A stretch of DNA of 64,000 nucleotides from Aphidius gifuensis (Eukaryota > Arthropoda > Insecta > Hymenoptera > Braconidae), in NCBI RefSeq assembly GCF_014905175.1, contig NC_057792.1:15010963-15074962 (forward strand), in the 5' to 3' direction. Under the pieces are notes generated by a model. That model saw nothing but the letters and a program-made list of their open reading frames with translations. It had not been told where the DNA came from and searched no databases. How positions within the stretch are numbered: the first letter of the stretch is position 1; each line of letters starts with the position of its first letter. Shown here in pieces: positions 12,732 through 26,100 of the stretch. Made by a program: the position numbers and the translations under genes.

Positions 12732-13028
12732 TTTTAAAACTTTTATTTTATATTATTACTTTTAATATGAATATTTATTTATTTTTTCATTTATTGTGAT
12801 TTTTTAATCGTTGTTATTTGTCCGGCAGATACTACAATAAAATATCTTCAACTATCAACTAATAACTTGATAAAAAATACTATGGTTTTTGTTAAGAAAA
12901 AAATTTTTAAAGCGTATCTTTCAATTAAAATATATATAATTTTATAAAATTACTATTGAAAATTGAATGAAATATGGCAGATATAAATTTATAATATTAA
13001 TTTTAATAAAAAACTAAAAGCCAATTAC

Positions 13029-13480
13029 CTGATTTAACAATTGGTTCTGGTTCTGGTTCAGAAAAATCTTTTCTCATTGTCCACATGTATTCATTGTAAT
13101 CCTGTTTAACACTTGTACTTGATGATGCAACAACTTTGTAACCAAGTACCTCAAGTGCTGTCAATATAACACAAGGATGTTGAAGATAAACAATCGTTGA
13201 ATCGTCACAGTAACCACCAGATGCAAAACGTTTTAATTGTTCAATATCCGATGCTAATATTTATTTAAAAAAATTAAAAAAAAAAAAAAAACAATGTATT
13301 ATTATTTGTATTTAATTGATAGTATAATCAATTAATAAATAAAACATGCAAAAGTGACGAAGAAAAATAGAAAAAAAAGAAGATATAGATCAAGATACCT
13401 TTTAAACCAGAAACAAGTACTCGCCAAGGATACTTATGACTGTAGGATGCAAGGTTACCACGTACCAGAATGTATGGCAT
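13029..13480 (-). CDS. Small GFRP-like protein (copy A), 3' end unresolved
   Basis: Two exons, 13399-13480 and 13029-13253, encode 102 residues plus one base. The start MPYILVRG resembles the GFRP start MPYLLIS. The later part (HPCVILTALEVLGYKVV, then YMWTMRKDF) has the same helix-strand-Trp pattern as copy B at 11022-11375. The second exon ends at a GTAATT donor after an acidic-proline stretch (SEPEPEPIVKS), so a further exon is needed. Both exons of the BED gene downstream have phase-compatible starts (near 12740 and at 12057), so this unit may be spliced onto the BED gene or may use an unseen terminal exon. GFRP-type proteins regulate GTP cyclohydrolase I; that role is inferred by pattern only. 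Confidence 0.55.
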
Positions 13481-15204
13481 CGGTAATTTTTATTTTAAAT
13501 TTTATTTTAACTGTAATTATTTAATTTACACGCACGATAAAATATATAGAGTTAATTTAAATTATCTAACATCAAAAAAACAATATTAATTCTCAAAAAA
13601 AAAAAATATGCAAATTGTTTCTTTTTTTTTTATCTAATAAATAATAAATAATGACAGTAATTTTTACGTACAATTTGATGAATTGTTAATAATATTTTTA
13701 ATAATTTTTGAATATATTATAATTTAAAAAAGAAAAAATTATTAATAATATTAATTAAATTTCACAATAAACTGCACCCACTTATCAACATGAATTTCAC
13801 AAATTTTCCACATTTTTTATTTTTTTAAATAAATGTATGAGTTTAATTGATAAATATAATTTTCATCTATGTTCTTAATGACATTTTAACGTTACTTATT
13901 TAATTATTGATAATAAAATTATGATCAAGATTCAAGACTATGATTTGTTTATCTACAGTCAAGTTGATATAGTCCAGTGTAGTCATGAAATTTAACGTTT
14001 ATTTTTTTTTTTCTATACTGTACTATATCAAGTTTACCAAACTGTAGATAAATAAGCCCAGCCTTGTTGATTAATTTCTGTTGACGAGAAGCGAATAAAT
14101 ATAATTGAAATTTTAATTATTTTTACAAAGACACGGTTGCCACTAAATCACTTGATATCTCCCAGAAAAAAAAATATGAAATGTGAAAAAGACGTTAAAT
14201 TAGCATTAATAAATAACTAGGGTTATCATACTGACAAATTATTTACAGAAATTTTTACAAAAACGGAAAAATAACTATTCTTTTCGACATTGGCAAGATG
14301 GATTATTTTTCTGACGCCTTTGGATAGCTAGTAATTATTTTTCAGTATGATTATATATGCAACTTTATCTACATGAATAATAAATGCTACTCAATGCTAC
14401 TATAAACTACATTAAACAAACAATAAAATTTTTTTTCTGTACATGCAAATTAACAATTGTATTGTTACTAGCAACAACAATTTACTTAATGAATTTTTAA
14501 TAATTTATTTTTGTTTGTTACCTTAAAAGATTATTTTTTTATTTTTTTATTTTTTATATTGTCAGCCAGGGAGTTAATTAATTATGATGATGGTAAATTA
14601 ACGTGTCAATAATCTAACGAATATTTCTGTTAAATACGTATGATTTAATTTAGGTAAATTTTACTGCTGTGAACGTAATAAATTACACTTGTTTTTTTAT
14701 GTATACGTGTCTTGCACTTGGCTTTATTGGATTTTACTGGATTTTATTGTAAAATAAAAGAAAAAAATTGCCGTTAACTTTACAGAGGCGTGTTCACAAT
14801 GGACGGGTATTTTCTTCAAGAGAGAGAAAAGTATCTTCTATCGCGTTCACATTTCCACAATGGACGGACAAGTTCCCAAAACGAGGTAGTGACAAAGAAG
14901 GGTCTCTAGCGGTGATGACTGATAAATAACAGTGGGTAATTCATGTATAATACGTATGATACTATATCAAATGTATGAAAAACGAAATCATAAAAAGACT
15001 AGAAAATAGAAATTAGAGAAATTTGATTAGTAATTTATAAAATATTTTTATTTTCCAATAATATCACATGAACATTGCATATAATGGCCCATTTAGAAGG
15101 TCAAGTTTGTTGTTCCATATCTTGTCTTTTACGAAATTACGATCAATTATTTCATCAACTACAAAAATGTTATAAAAATAATTATCATCATATTCGTTTC
15201 AAGT
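13481..15204. other. Intergenic DNA between the GFRP-like gene and GALK
   Basis: AT-rich, no exon seen. It contains the hairpin-forming inverted repeat at 13933-14066 and, at 14788-14870, two copies of a CACAATGGACGG motif about 65 bases apart. A GC-richer patch at 14785-14925 may be promoter sequence for copy A. Reading frames here are short and lack features. Confidence 0.5.
13933..14066. repeat. Imperfect inverted repeat forming a long hairpin
   Basis: Arms of about 50 bases (13933-13982 and 14013-14066) are imperfect reverse complements around a T-rich loop of about 30 bases. Exact blocks: TTTATCTACAGT at 13948-13959 pairs with 14041-14052, and TTGATATAGT at 13964-13973 pairs with 14022-14031. 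Outer parts (CAAGACT... versus ...AGCCTTG) also pair with mismatches. It could be a small MITE-like element or a transcribed hairpin such as a miRNA precursor. The sequence alone does not decide. Confidence 0.6.
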
Positions 15205-16782
15205 TTAAAAATCAAGTTTTCGAGCACCAGAAGCTGGTTTTGCAATGTAAAAAGTAGCATTTCCTTTATACCTACAAAAAAAAATATTTAAATAGAATAA
15301 TTTGGCTGCCCAAAAATATTTTTAAGATATTAAACAAAGCATAAGTAAATTTACTAACGTTTTCTTGATTTTTTCAATCACCTGGGGTATTGCATTCTCT
15401 TTGAGAAGAGTTATCGTGCAACCCCCAAAACCAGCACCAGTTAATCGACTGCCAAAAACACCTTCAACACTTCTTGCACAATCAACAAGAGTATCAAGCT
15501 CTGGTGATGAAACCTCATAATCGTCTCTCAATGAATCATGACTTTGATTCATTAATTCACCAAATTTTTTATAATTTCCCAACTTTAATACTTCAACTGC
15601 TTCTTGTGTTCTCAAAATTTCTTTGACCACATGTTGAACACGTTTCAACATGACATCCGAAGCTCCCAAACTTTTCAAATCTAAAAAAAAAAATTAAATT
15701 ATAATATACAGTTGCTTAAAAGCAGCTCTCAAATGATGTTGAGTTTGAGAAAAAATAATAAAAAGTATTTACTTACGTTCAAGATCCTGGATGTTTACCT
15801 CTCTTAAACTTTTTTTATTTAATTTTTTTGCAGCTTCATAGCATGTATCTCTCCTCTCGCAATATGCTGAGCTTGATAATTTATGAGGTGAATTTGAATT
15901 TGTTATAAGAAAACAATTGTCATCTATTTTATCCATAGGTACATGAACAACAGATAAATCACGACAATCAAGTAAAAGAGCATTTTTATCTTTTCCCATA
16001 ACAGAAATAAATTGATCCATAATACCACATGGTACACCAGCAAAATCATGCTCAGCTTTTTGACAAATCATTGCTTTCTCTTTTAAATCTTTAGCATAAT
16101 TATTTGTCAATACTTCAAGAAGTGTATAAGTTGCAACTTCAAGTGCTGCTGAGCTACTTAAACCAGCACCCATTGGCACTGATGACATGACAACAGCATT
16201 AAAACCTGATGGTATTTCAAATGGAAAATTTGCAATTACACCTTTCATATAATTTGCCCATTTTGGTTCGCCTGGTTTTATTAATTCACGTTTTTCAATT
16301 GTAAATTCAGCTTTACTTGTTGATGCTAATGATTCACTCATTGATATAATTGAGCATTGAAATGATTCTGTGGGCTTTGCTGCAATAATTGTGACCATTG
16401 AAAGAGCCTGCACACAAATATTAAATAACAATTAATTTTTAAATGTTGAAAATAATATATAACAAGTTTAAAAATAATATTGATGTATCAAATCTATAAA
16501 ATTAAAATGAGTGAAATTAAAATTAATCTATTTTGTGGATTGATGATCCAATGACCTCCATAAAGGTCATTCAATGATGTATAAATTTTAGCTTTAAATC
16601 TTGTAATAAAAATATCATACCATTGGCAAAACAAATCCTTCATTATAGTCAGTATGTTCACCAATAAGATTGACTCTACCTGGTGCACAAACACAGATTG
16701 TTGCATCTTCACCAAATTTTTTTTTAAATGCATCAAGACTCAGGTTTTTTACAGTATTTATTTCTGGTATTGTTTCAGCCAT
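15205..16782 (-). CDS. Galk: Galactokinase
   Basis: Four exons (16621-16782, 15777-16407, 15359-15680, 15205-15271) give 393 residues, matching the usual length of GALK1. The enzyme phosphorylates galactose to galactose-1-phosphate with ATP, first step of the Leloir pathway, in the cytosol. All GHMP kinase signatures are present: the galactokinase motif GRVNLIGEHTDYN at 35-47, the ATP-binding loop PMGAGLSSSAALE at 132-144, the catalytic Asp in GIMDQF at residue 185, and the C-terminal glycine loop GSRLTGAGFGG at 341-351. The start is the first ATG and sits at the usual distance before motif 1. It is divergent from the SLC17-type transporter to the right, with about 1.8 kb between starts. Confidence 0.96.
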
Positions 16783-18593
16783 TATTTTGCAGTTTATTAT
16801 TTTTCTTGATTTAATAAGATAGAATCAAAAAAGTCTATCTACTGAGTTGATATTTTTTTTTAATATCTTAATTTTGTGGTAAGAACACTTGAGTGTTTTT
16901 TAAAGCAATTGATAACGGATTTGGTATTGCAACGGGTGACCCCCACACTCTTTCAATTTACATAGAATGGCAATTTTTTCTGATTACAATTTAAGACACT
17001 TATCTGACGATAGCGGCGTTCGTGTAAGTAATAGGTCAATTCTATGTTGAATTTTATTCGTGACGACTGACGATTGCTAAGAGAGTTTATTAATTATTAT
17101 TTTGCTGTCGACCTTGTTGATCATAGGATTGTTTGATCATGTATGTGTAACATATGAAAATTAAACTTATGGTAAACCATAATGACACAATCTTATCTAA
17201 TAATTGTAAATCTAAAGAAATTAAAAATTGTTCTGTCATTTTATACATCAGGTGGATTTGACATTCCACGGACTGCTTTGTTTTTTTTTTTATATTGTTA
17301 GTTTTTAGTATTCTATTTTTATCTTCTTGTTTATGTTAAATGAGCTCTTCTAATAATAGCCACGTTTATAATTTATGCTAAATCAATAAATAAACTTTGA
17401 ATAATTTTGACACTTTAATGTTTATTGTACCGGGTCATGGTTGATGTATGACCTAATCACCTAAGTCCAGCTCAATATGTAAACACAATTTATTTATGTA
17501 AACATGAGCCAAACACATGCCCACATAATTAGCTAAGAATACCTTAATGTGATTTTCCACAGTACAATGCTGCGTCGAAATGAATGCGCATTGTTTATTT
17601 TGATTAATAACAATTAATTAAAAAAAAAAAAGATATGATTTAAAGAAAAAGATGCATTATTTGCATTATTATTAATCAACTTTCAAATTAAAAAAATATT
17701 TAGAAATTTTATCTAAAACAACTAGAAGTTACCTAGATATCACTAAAAAGTTTAGTTGTTTCTACTTTCTGGTAATAATTGGTCTTGCATGTTGATAAAC
17801 AATCAAGAAGACTAGAAATATTATTTATATTTATTTATTTATTTACAAATATTATTTGCAATTATTTGTTTATAAACAAGATTATATCGGTAAAATAAGT
17901 ACTGATAAGTACAATAGTATTTAACCGTAATTTTTCGAGTAGATAACATACATGTAAAGTTTCATGAAATTTAACAACATGTGTTGTCTCCCTGGCGTAA
18001 CTTTTGCTCCCCTGACCCCTCCCCTTACTCAGGAACAACGAGTGAGGACTGAGGCCGACTGGCTCTTGGGCTGTTTCTAAACTACTCGATAATTCGCATA
18101 ATTCGCCTAAAATAATTTTTGACAATATAAAAAAAGAAAAAAAAAAATTATAAAAATCACTTAAAATTGTAAAATGGTACACCGTTGCATTTGTCGTTTA
18201 CTAAAAAATTCAACAATCGTTACAACAAATTATCGTTGACTAAACAATCACATAAATAATCATTCGAATAATTGTTAAAAAGAAAAAAAAATTATTTTCG
18301 TATAAAAGAAAAAAAAAACAGTTCAACTTTTTCGTATTTTTCCAATCAACGTAATGGAATTTTTGTTGAATTGTCTATAATTTACATTGTAAATATTTAA
18401 AAAATTGTTAACTTATTGTTATCATGTTATTAAAAATTTAAACTTATCTCCAAAAAAGAAACCGGATTATCGAGTTATTGATTTTTATACTCTTCTATTT
18501 GTTTTGTTGTTAAAAAAAAAAAGAAAAGTCTATTGAGTATTTTAGGGCTGAGTCAAATTGTTAATATATTGTTGTTAATTTTTATAAAATACA
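16783..18593. promoter_or_regulatory. Divergent intergenic region between GALK and the SLC17 gene
   Basis: No coding exon is recognised. GC-richer patches lie at 16920-17060 (next to GALK) and 17985-18075 (CCCCTGACCCCTCCCC near 18010, then two AATTCGC units near 18090-18105). They are plausible promoters or untranslated first exons for the two diverging genes. Confidence 0.35.
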
Positions 18594-20936
18594 ATGGTTT
18601 CTGGTGATACGAATTTTCGTAATGGTGATAATCGTGATAGAAATGGACATGTGCTGGTATGGGAACAAGCCGGTCTAGATGATAACGATGGCCAATCACG
18701 AAAAGAACCAGGTAAAAAAAATAAATTTAATTTACATTTTCCCTGATTAAACAAATAATATAATAAACATTTTTTTTATGTTGCAGGTTTTTTTAAAAAA
18801 ACACGACATTTTGTAACGTTAATGCTTTTTTTTGGTATGGCAAATGCTTATATAATGAGAACAAATATGTCAATAGCAATTGTCGCAATGGTTGATCCAA
18901 ATTATATTGAAAAAAAAGTTAATGTTACAAATGAATGTCCAAATCTTCCATTAATAAATAATCATACAGACAATAATGTAAGTTGATTAATTAAATTAAT
19001 ATTTAAATGAAAATTAATAAATGATTTATCAACAGATGCCAAAAGGAAATTACAAATGGGATCATAAAACTCAAAGCTGGGTACAAAGTTCATTTTTTTG
19101 GGGATATGTTTTAACTCAAATACCATTTGGTATGCTTGCCAAAGAATATGGTTCAAAATATTTTCTTGGTATTGGAATGTTGATAAATTCATTGGCTGCA
19201 CTATTAGTACCATGGTCTGCTGATATGGGATATTTGGAATTGATGATTGTACGATTTATTCAGGGTCTTGGTGAGGTAAGTAAAAATATTAATTAAATAA
19301 AATTTCAAGCTTAGGAAATTTTTGGGAAGGGTAAACAGTTTAGATTTAGTTTGCATACATGAACAATTAAATAATATTCACATAAACATTAATTGTTAAA
19401 TGTGATATTTTATTTTTAATTGTTCGGGTGCATTTTCCTCCCTCTAGGAATGGATTATCCCTATTACAGGGTCCAATTGTGCCGTGTACTCATGCGATGC
19501 TTGCCAAGTGGATACCACCAAATGAGAGAAGCAGGATGGGTGCCTGGGTCTATGCTGGTAAGATTTATCAAGAAAAAAAAAAAAATAAAATAACAATCAA
19601 CTTACTTCATCAACAAAAACCTATCAAAATGATAAACATTGGAACTAAATTAATTTATTTCTTTTCTTTTTCAAACAAATGTTAATTAATTAATTAATTA
19701 TAAATATTATAGGTGCACAATTTGGTTCTGTTGTGTCATTACCATTAAGTGGTCTTTTAGCAAGATATGGTTTTGCTGGTGGTTGGCCATCAATATTTTA
19801 TGTATTTGGTATTGTTGGCGCAATATGGTGTATTGCATTTTTATACTGGGTTTATGAAGATCCAGAAAAACATCCAACAATAACTAGTGCTGAAAAAAAA
19901 TATATTCTCAGTTCAGTATGGGGAAATGCTGAATCAATAGTAAGTTCATATAATATTATTTATATTTTATATTTATTTAAATTAATTTACTTTGTTACAG
20001 TCACCACCAGCACCTTACAAATCAATTCTTAAATCATGGCCATTTTGGGCAATTTTAATTGCTCATATGGGACATAATTATGGCTATGAAACTATTATAA
20101 CACAATTGCCAACATTTATGAATCAAATATTACGTTTTGATATTAAAACGGTATGTTTTTAATAATATTTTTAAAATGATATTTATTAAATTTTTAAACT
20201 TGTTAATAAAATAAATAATAATTATTTTTTGTGCTACAGAATGGTTTAACATCAGCTCTTCCACCTTTGGCAATGTGGATATTTTCAACATTTATATCAT
20301 TCATTGCTGATTATATGATTTCAAATGGTCATTGGAATCATACGTTAACTAGAAAAATAGCAAATAGCATTGGTTTATATGGTCCAGCATTATTTTTCAT
20401 GGCTGCATCATATACTGGCTGTAATCCACCAATAACTGTTGCATTTATAACACTTGGTCTTGGTTTAAATGGTGGTATTTATTCTGGTTTTAAAGTTAAT
20501 CATCTTGATATATCACCAAGATTTGCTGGTATACTTATGTCATTGACAAATTGTCTTGCTAATTTGTGTGGTCTTCTTGCACCAATTGCTGCACCTTGGA
20601 TCATTGGCAATCATGTAATTTTATTTATCCCTTTTTAAATTTTATTTTCTAATTAAACTTTTGTTTATATGTACCTATATGTTTTTTTACTTGTTTTTTT
20701 TACAGCCATCGTTGGAAAAATGGAGATGGGTATTTGCTGTTTGTGCAGCATTTTATTTTTTTGGTGCTACATTTTATAATATTTTTGGATCTGGCGTTAG
20801 ACAAACGTGGGATAATCCTGATGATGATAAAAAAAATAAGGATGAAAAAAATATTGAACTACAAGAAAAAAAATATGAAAGTTTAGAACAAAATAATGAT
20901 AATCAAAATACTGAAGCAATAACAATTGATAATTAA
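18594..20936 (+). CDS. SLC17-type anion / inorganic phosphate cotransporter (MFS)
   Basis: Eight exons (18594-18711, 18787-18977, 19036-19275, 19470-19557, 19713-19939, 20001-20150, 20240-20614, 20706-20936) encode 539 residues. It is a major facilitator with about 12 membrane segments. SLC17 hallmarks are the first helix ending in AYIMRTNMSIAIVAMV, a lumenal loop with N-glycosylation sites (NVT, NHT), the motif WVQSSFFWGYVLTQIPFG, and RFIQGLGEG followed by AMLAKWIPPNERSRMG. The tail is acidic and cytosolic. Insect members are usually named putative inorganic phosphate cotransporter or sialin-like; substrates include phosphate, sialic acid or other organic anions, and the choice cannot be made from sequence. 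Exon 4 has a competing upstream acceptor (CTCTAG near 19446) that would shift frame. Confidence 0.93.
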
Positions 20937-23191
20937 ATTTTTTTTTTATTTCAACATGTTATAAAATATTTAATTTTCATTTTTATATGTACATTTTTGT
21001 TTTTTCTTTTTTTTCGATAATCATGAATGAATAATAGTTTATCCAATTTCAATATATTTTTTGTCATAAATAATTTTTTTAAATTGATAAATTATTCATG
21101 TTTTATTGGATAAATTATTAACTTATTTATTTATTTTATTATTTCTTACTTTATACAATGAATAAATATTTTTTTTCCTCATTTTCATACTTACCAAATA
21201 GAAAATTAATTAAACAAGAATGAATCATGTGTGTGTCTTGAATAATATGTCAGTTGAAAAAGAAAAAATAAATTAAAACTGTTATCTTTTGCTGGGTAAT
21301 CTCAGATAAACCAAACTGTATATAACTATTATAATTACAATTACACATGTTAGCTCGGTTAAAGCATGGGCTTATGTTACTTAACACATAAATTTTATAC
21401 ACAAAAAAAAAAGAAAACGTTCAAAAAATAAAAAAAATTCTAAAGACTGATTTTACTTGTCTCTGTAAAATTAAAAATAATACTTATACTTATTTTGTAG
21501 TTGCTCAGATAATTTATTAATGAAAGTAACAATTGTCAATTTTAATTAATAATATCTACATCAGTATTAATTTTTTTTTGCATAGAAATTCATTATTTTG
21601 TTTGCTTTTTTTTCATGCACAATTGATGATAGAATGATAAATTGCTAATAACACAGGGTAGATTTAAAAAAGCATTATTAAAATGAACATAAAAAAAAAA
21701 ATATTATAATTATCTTGAATTAATTATAATAATATTAGACTCTGATCAAAATTAATATTTAATAATAATTATAAAATTAAATTAAATCTTTTTTGTTTGG
21801 TTTTTTTTTATTTTGAGAATGCATTGTGAATAATTTAAATAAGTTATAACAATGCATGTTTTGAATCTAAATTTTCAGCTTATTTCATTGTCAAATAAAT
21901 TACAATAATGAAACTTAGAAGAAAAAAAAAAATTATTTAAAATGAGTCGAAATTCATTGGCCTTGGTAATTTAAAAACACTGAAACATATCAAATTTAAA
22001 TATTATTAATTTTAATAATCTATAAATAATTTATTAAGAAAGAAAATTAATATAATTGTTTTTTTTTTTTTTTTGCTATAAAAGCTTTAATATTTTTATA
22101 CATGAATTAAGCGGGCTGGACTCTAATTATCCTTTAAAAAATATAATAAATATATTAATATAAAATAAAATGCATAAAAAATAATTTTTTTCGAAAGAAA
22201 TAATAAAAATTGTTATTAAAAAAAAATTATGAATGTAACTAGGATGATAATAAAAAAAAAAAATTATTATTGACAAGCTGCAGACATAAATGTCAAATAA
22301 ATGACCTCAAGTTTGTCATAAAAAATTTCTACATTAGGTCATTGTAACATTTAAACAAGTTTATTTTTTAAATTTTAATTATATCTACTTTGTTGAATAA
22401 GTATTATTCAATATCTAAATATAAATATATTTTAATTATCTAACTAATCAATCAAAGAAAAAAAACCAGCAGATTTATAAAATGAAAAAACGTAAAAATT
22501 AATGATTTTAAATAATAAAAAATATAAAAAAAAGAATATTCTAAAGTTCAAAAACATCATTGGTAAAATATTCTCATCCTTGTTGAGCGAGTGATGATTT
22601 TTTTTTTTTATATTTTCTGATGGACAGAAAAAAAAAATGAGTAACTTCAGGCTAAAAAATTGAACAAGGTCATTTAAGTTATTTTTGAATTCATGATAAA
22701 TAGCTAAAATAACAACAATTGAAATTTTTTTTGTCATCAGATAATTATCTTAGTTCAGTTAAATAATTAATCATTGTTTTTTTACAATTTGATGATAAAT
22801 AAATCATTCATAGTTGATGAAAGTATCAGTAGACTTTCAAGGTATTGTGGTGCTTAATTAAATGTTCAAATGATAAATTAACAATTTGTTTTTTTTTGTT
22901 CTTGTGCATCCAAGGTTGATGCAAGCCATAAGTTATTCTTCATCTTGATGGGTTTATTTATTTATTTGTTTATATATATTTTAAATCATTTTACGTTTGA
23001 TTTTGATGACAAGGTGGGAGAATTACTGTCGAAACATTTATACATTTATTTCTTTAACTTCATTTCTATTTTAAATAATCATTCCAGCTTGTGCGTTCAT
23101 TCGAATATAATAAAAAAATAGTGTCGTTATTAAATTATTTAATTTTTCATATAAAATTATCATTTAAAATTGTAAAAAAAAAAAATTAAAT
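20937..23191. other. Intergenic DNA, 3' UTR and upstream region
   Basis: AT-rich with several AATAAA-type sites shortly after 20936 (for example near 21160). I see no exon or RNA gene. The right end is the presumed promoter of the nrf-6-type gene. Confidence 0.5.
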
Positions 23192-26100
23192 ATGATTTTT
23201 TATTTAAAGCTATTCTTTTTGTGTTCAATTGTGTTATCAGTTGGTTCTGTTAAAAATGTTAATTTACAATTAAACAATGGACTAAGATCACTTCAAGATG
23301 AGGAAATAATAAGTGTAATTGTTGATAAAAAAAATGAGACAAAAAATAATTTAACATTTGTTGATTCTTCGATGAATAATTATACTATTGAAAAAAATTA
23401 TAATAAATTTAAAACTTCATCGTTTAATAATGAACAAATAAATGATCATTATGGTAATTAATACTAACTTAACACTTCTTCTTTTATTGACAATAAATAA
23501 TAACTAATAATTATGGTCATTGATAAACAAAAAAATAAACAATAAAAATAATTTTTATCGTTTTAAAAATATTTTTATAATTTGTTTGTTTTAAAACAAA
23601 GAAAAAAAAATTAATACAAATTTAAATTTAAACGAAAAATTATTTTTAAATAGCTAAAATTATTAATTATTACAACATTCAAGTAAATTAATAAAAAATT
23701 GGTAAAAAAAATTATTTTTTAAATGATAATAAATTGATTTCCACGTTAGAAATAGAAAAAAAATTAAATTCAAATTTCAATCGAAACAAATGTCGTTATA
23801 TAATAGTTAAAATATTTTTTAATTATTTTTCTTTTTCACAATATTCATACAAGTTAATAAAAAATCAATAAAACAAATAATATTTTTTTTTTAAACAATA
23901 AAAAAAAAATCAATTAGAATGCATGACATTTTAGAAGAAAGTTTGCTTAGCAGTTTCGATTATAATCTAAGGTGTATATGTCACATAGATGGTAGAAAAA
24001 AAAATTCAAACGAAAAAGTCAGGAAGATATTTTTTCTATTGCAATATCTCACATTACAAACAAATAATATATACAAGCTACTGCAAGGACATAGCCAGCA
24101 CCATAATCACAATACACTTTGTATTTTTTATAAACGATTTATATAAATTTGTCATTCAGCTATTTAATTCTCAAAACAAATATACATTTCTTATAAAAAT
24201 TTTTTATTCAATAATTGAATATTTAATACATCATTATAGTAAAAAAAAATATCAATGAAAATTTTAATGACTCATTTCTTTTTTTTTTTTTTACTTTCAA
24301 ATTTTGTCATCAAATTTATTGGTTTATAAATTTTTTTTTTTTTTAAATTTAATAGATGAAAGTAATTTAATCTTGATAACAGTATTTCATAATATTTATT
24401 TATAATTTATAAATTAAAAATCAAATGAAATATAATATTTACTGAGAAATTTTAGCCTGGAAAATATGTGGAATTTGTTTTTTTTTTTAAATATCAAAAT
24501 TTAATGAACAAAAATATTCGGGTCATAGTGTTTCTTCCGTTATTTCCACCAAACTTTCAAATACAATATATATAAATTTTTTTTTATTGTTCCAAACACA
24601 CATAAGTTAAATTGATTCTTTTTTTTTCCATTTTTTATTTGTATCTTTCTTTGTTAGTTTAATTTGTAGCCAAATCACGTTCGTTGTTGCAAGAGCATTC
24701 AATTAAGAATTTTGAAATCGAAATCAACGCAATGATTTGCAAATAACAATACACTACACGACATTGAAAAACTTTCGAAATGAAAAAAAAAAATTACTAA
24801 AATATACTTAATATGTCTAATTTGTTTACAGAAAAATTTGATAATTTTGTCAATCAAGAGAGTGATCAGTTTTTTAATGTTGTACCAATTTTCAATCCAG
24901 CTGCTGGAAAAGTTAGTAAAATATGTAGAAAACAGTCAAATATTTATCATCGAGAATTGAAGAAAATGACACTTTGGGCTTTAAAAAGTAAATAATAATT
25001 TATAATTTTAAAATTATTTCTTTAAAATCAGGAAGGTGTAATTGCTGTTTATTAAAAAAATCATTTTTTCCAAGTCAAAAAGACGTTTGTATTTTTTTTT
25101 TTCAAGCAAGCAAAAAATGCTTTATGAAAAAAAAAAATGAAAGAAAAATAAAGCTCTCATGAATGAGCTTTATTTTACCTGCATTCTTTTGTCATTAAAA
25201 TTTTTTTTCAAAGTTTATAAATAGATAAACATAAAGTTAATTTAATTAGATGTTTTCAGCACTTACGCTTTTCTGCCTGGCATTATGTATACATTGATAC
25301 TTTAATTATTTGATACATATATTTAAAATTAATTTTAGTGTTTGATGCAACTGGTAAAATACCATCTGGTTTATTAAATGGCAATGTTAATCAATTTGGT
25401 GACTTCGATGAGTGCCTAGGACTCCAGGGTACTCATGGAATTCGTGGCAAATATTGTCTTGCATATTTACAATTGGAAATCATTGATCAAAGCAGAGATG
25501 ATTTGAAATATATTCATCGACTTGCACATTCACATTATGCATTTCGCAGTAATCTTACTGACGTAAGTTATTAAAATATTCAAGTAAAATAATCAATTTA
25601 TATATTATTTTTTCAACGGATCAAATACGCTTTTATGATTCATTTTTATTTTTCAAATTTTAATATTTAAATTTATTTAAAAAAATATAGTAATATAGTA
25701 AACGCATGTTCAGTGATTCGTGCAGATATTTAATTTCATTTATTGAAATAAAATATGCTAGAGGACAAAGTAATAGAAATAAATAAAAAATAAAATTCTT
25801 ATATTGAAAAGTTTTTTGTTGTTAATCGCAATAAACTCTGAGTATTTTAAAAATAAATAAAAAATAAATTTAATACTTGATATAAAATTTTGAAATTGAA
25901 TTGTTTTTCTTTTTTTTTTTTATTTTTTTTTCTGTTTTTATGAATAAAATTTGTATCAGCCAGGCCACCGGGTACCACGTTTTGGCTCAATACAATTTGC
26001 CCTGTGTGTACCATCAGCATGTACAACAACGGATGTTGAGACATCACTCAGGGCGACAATTGATAAATTTGTTTCATCAACTAGTCTCAATGTCAGTGTT

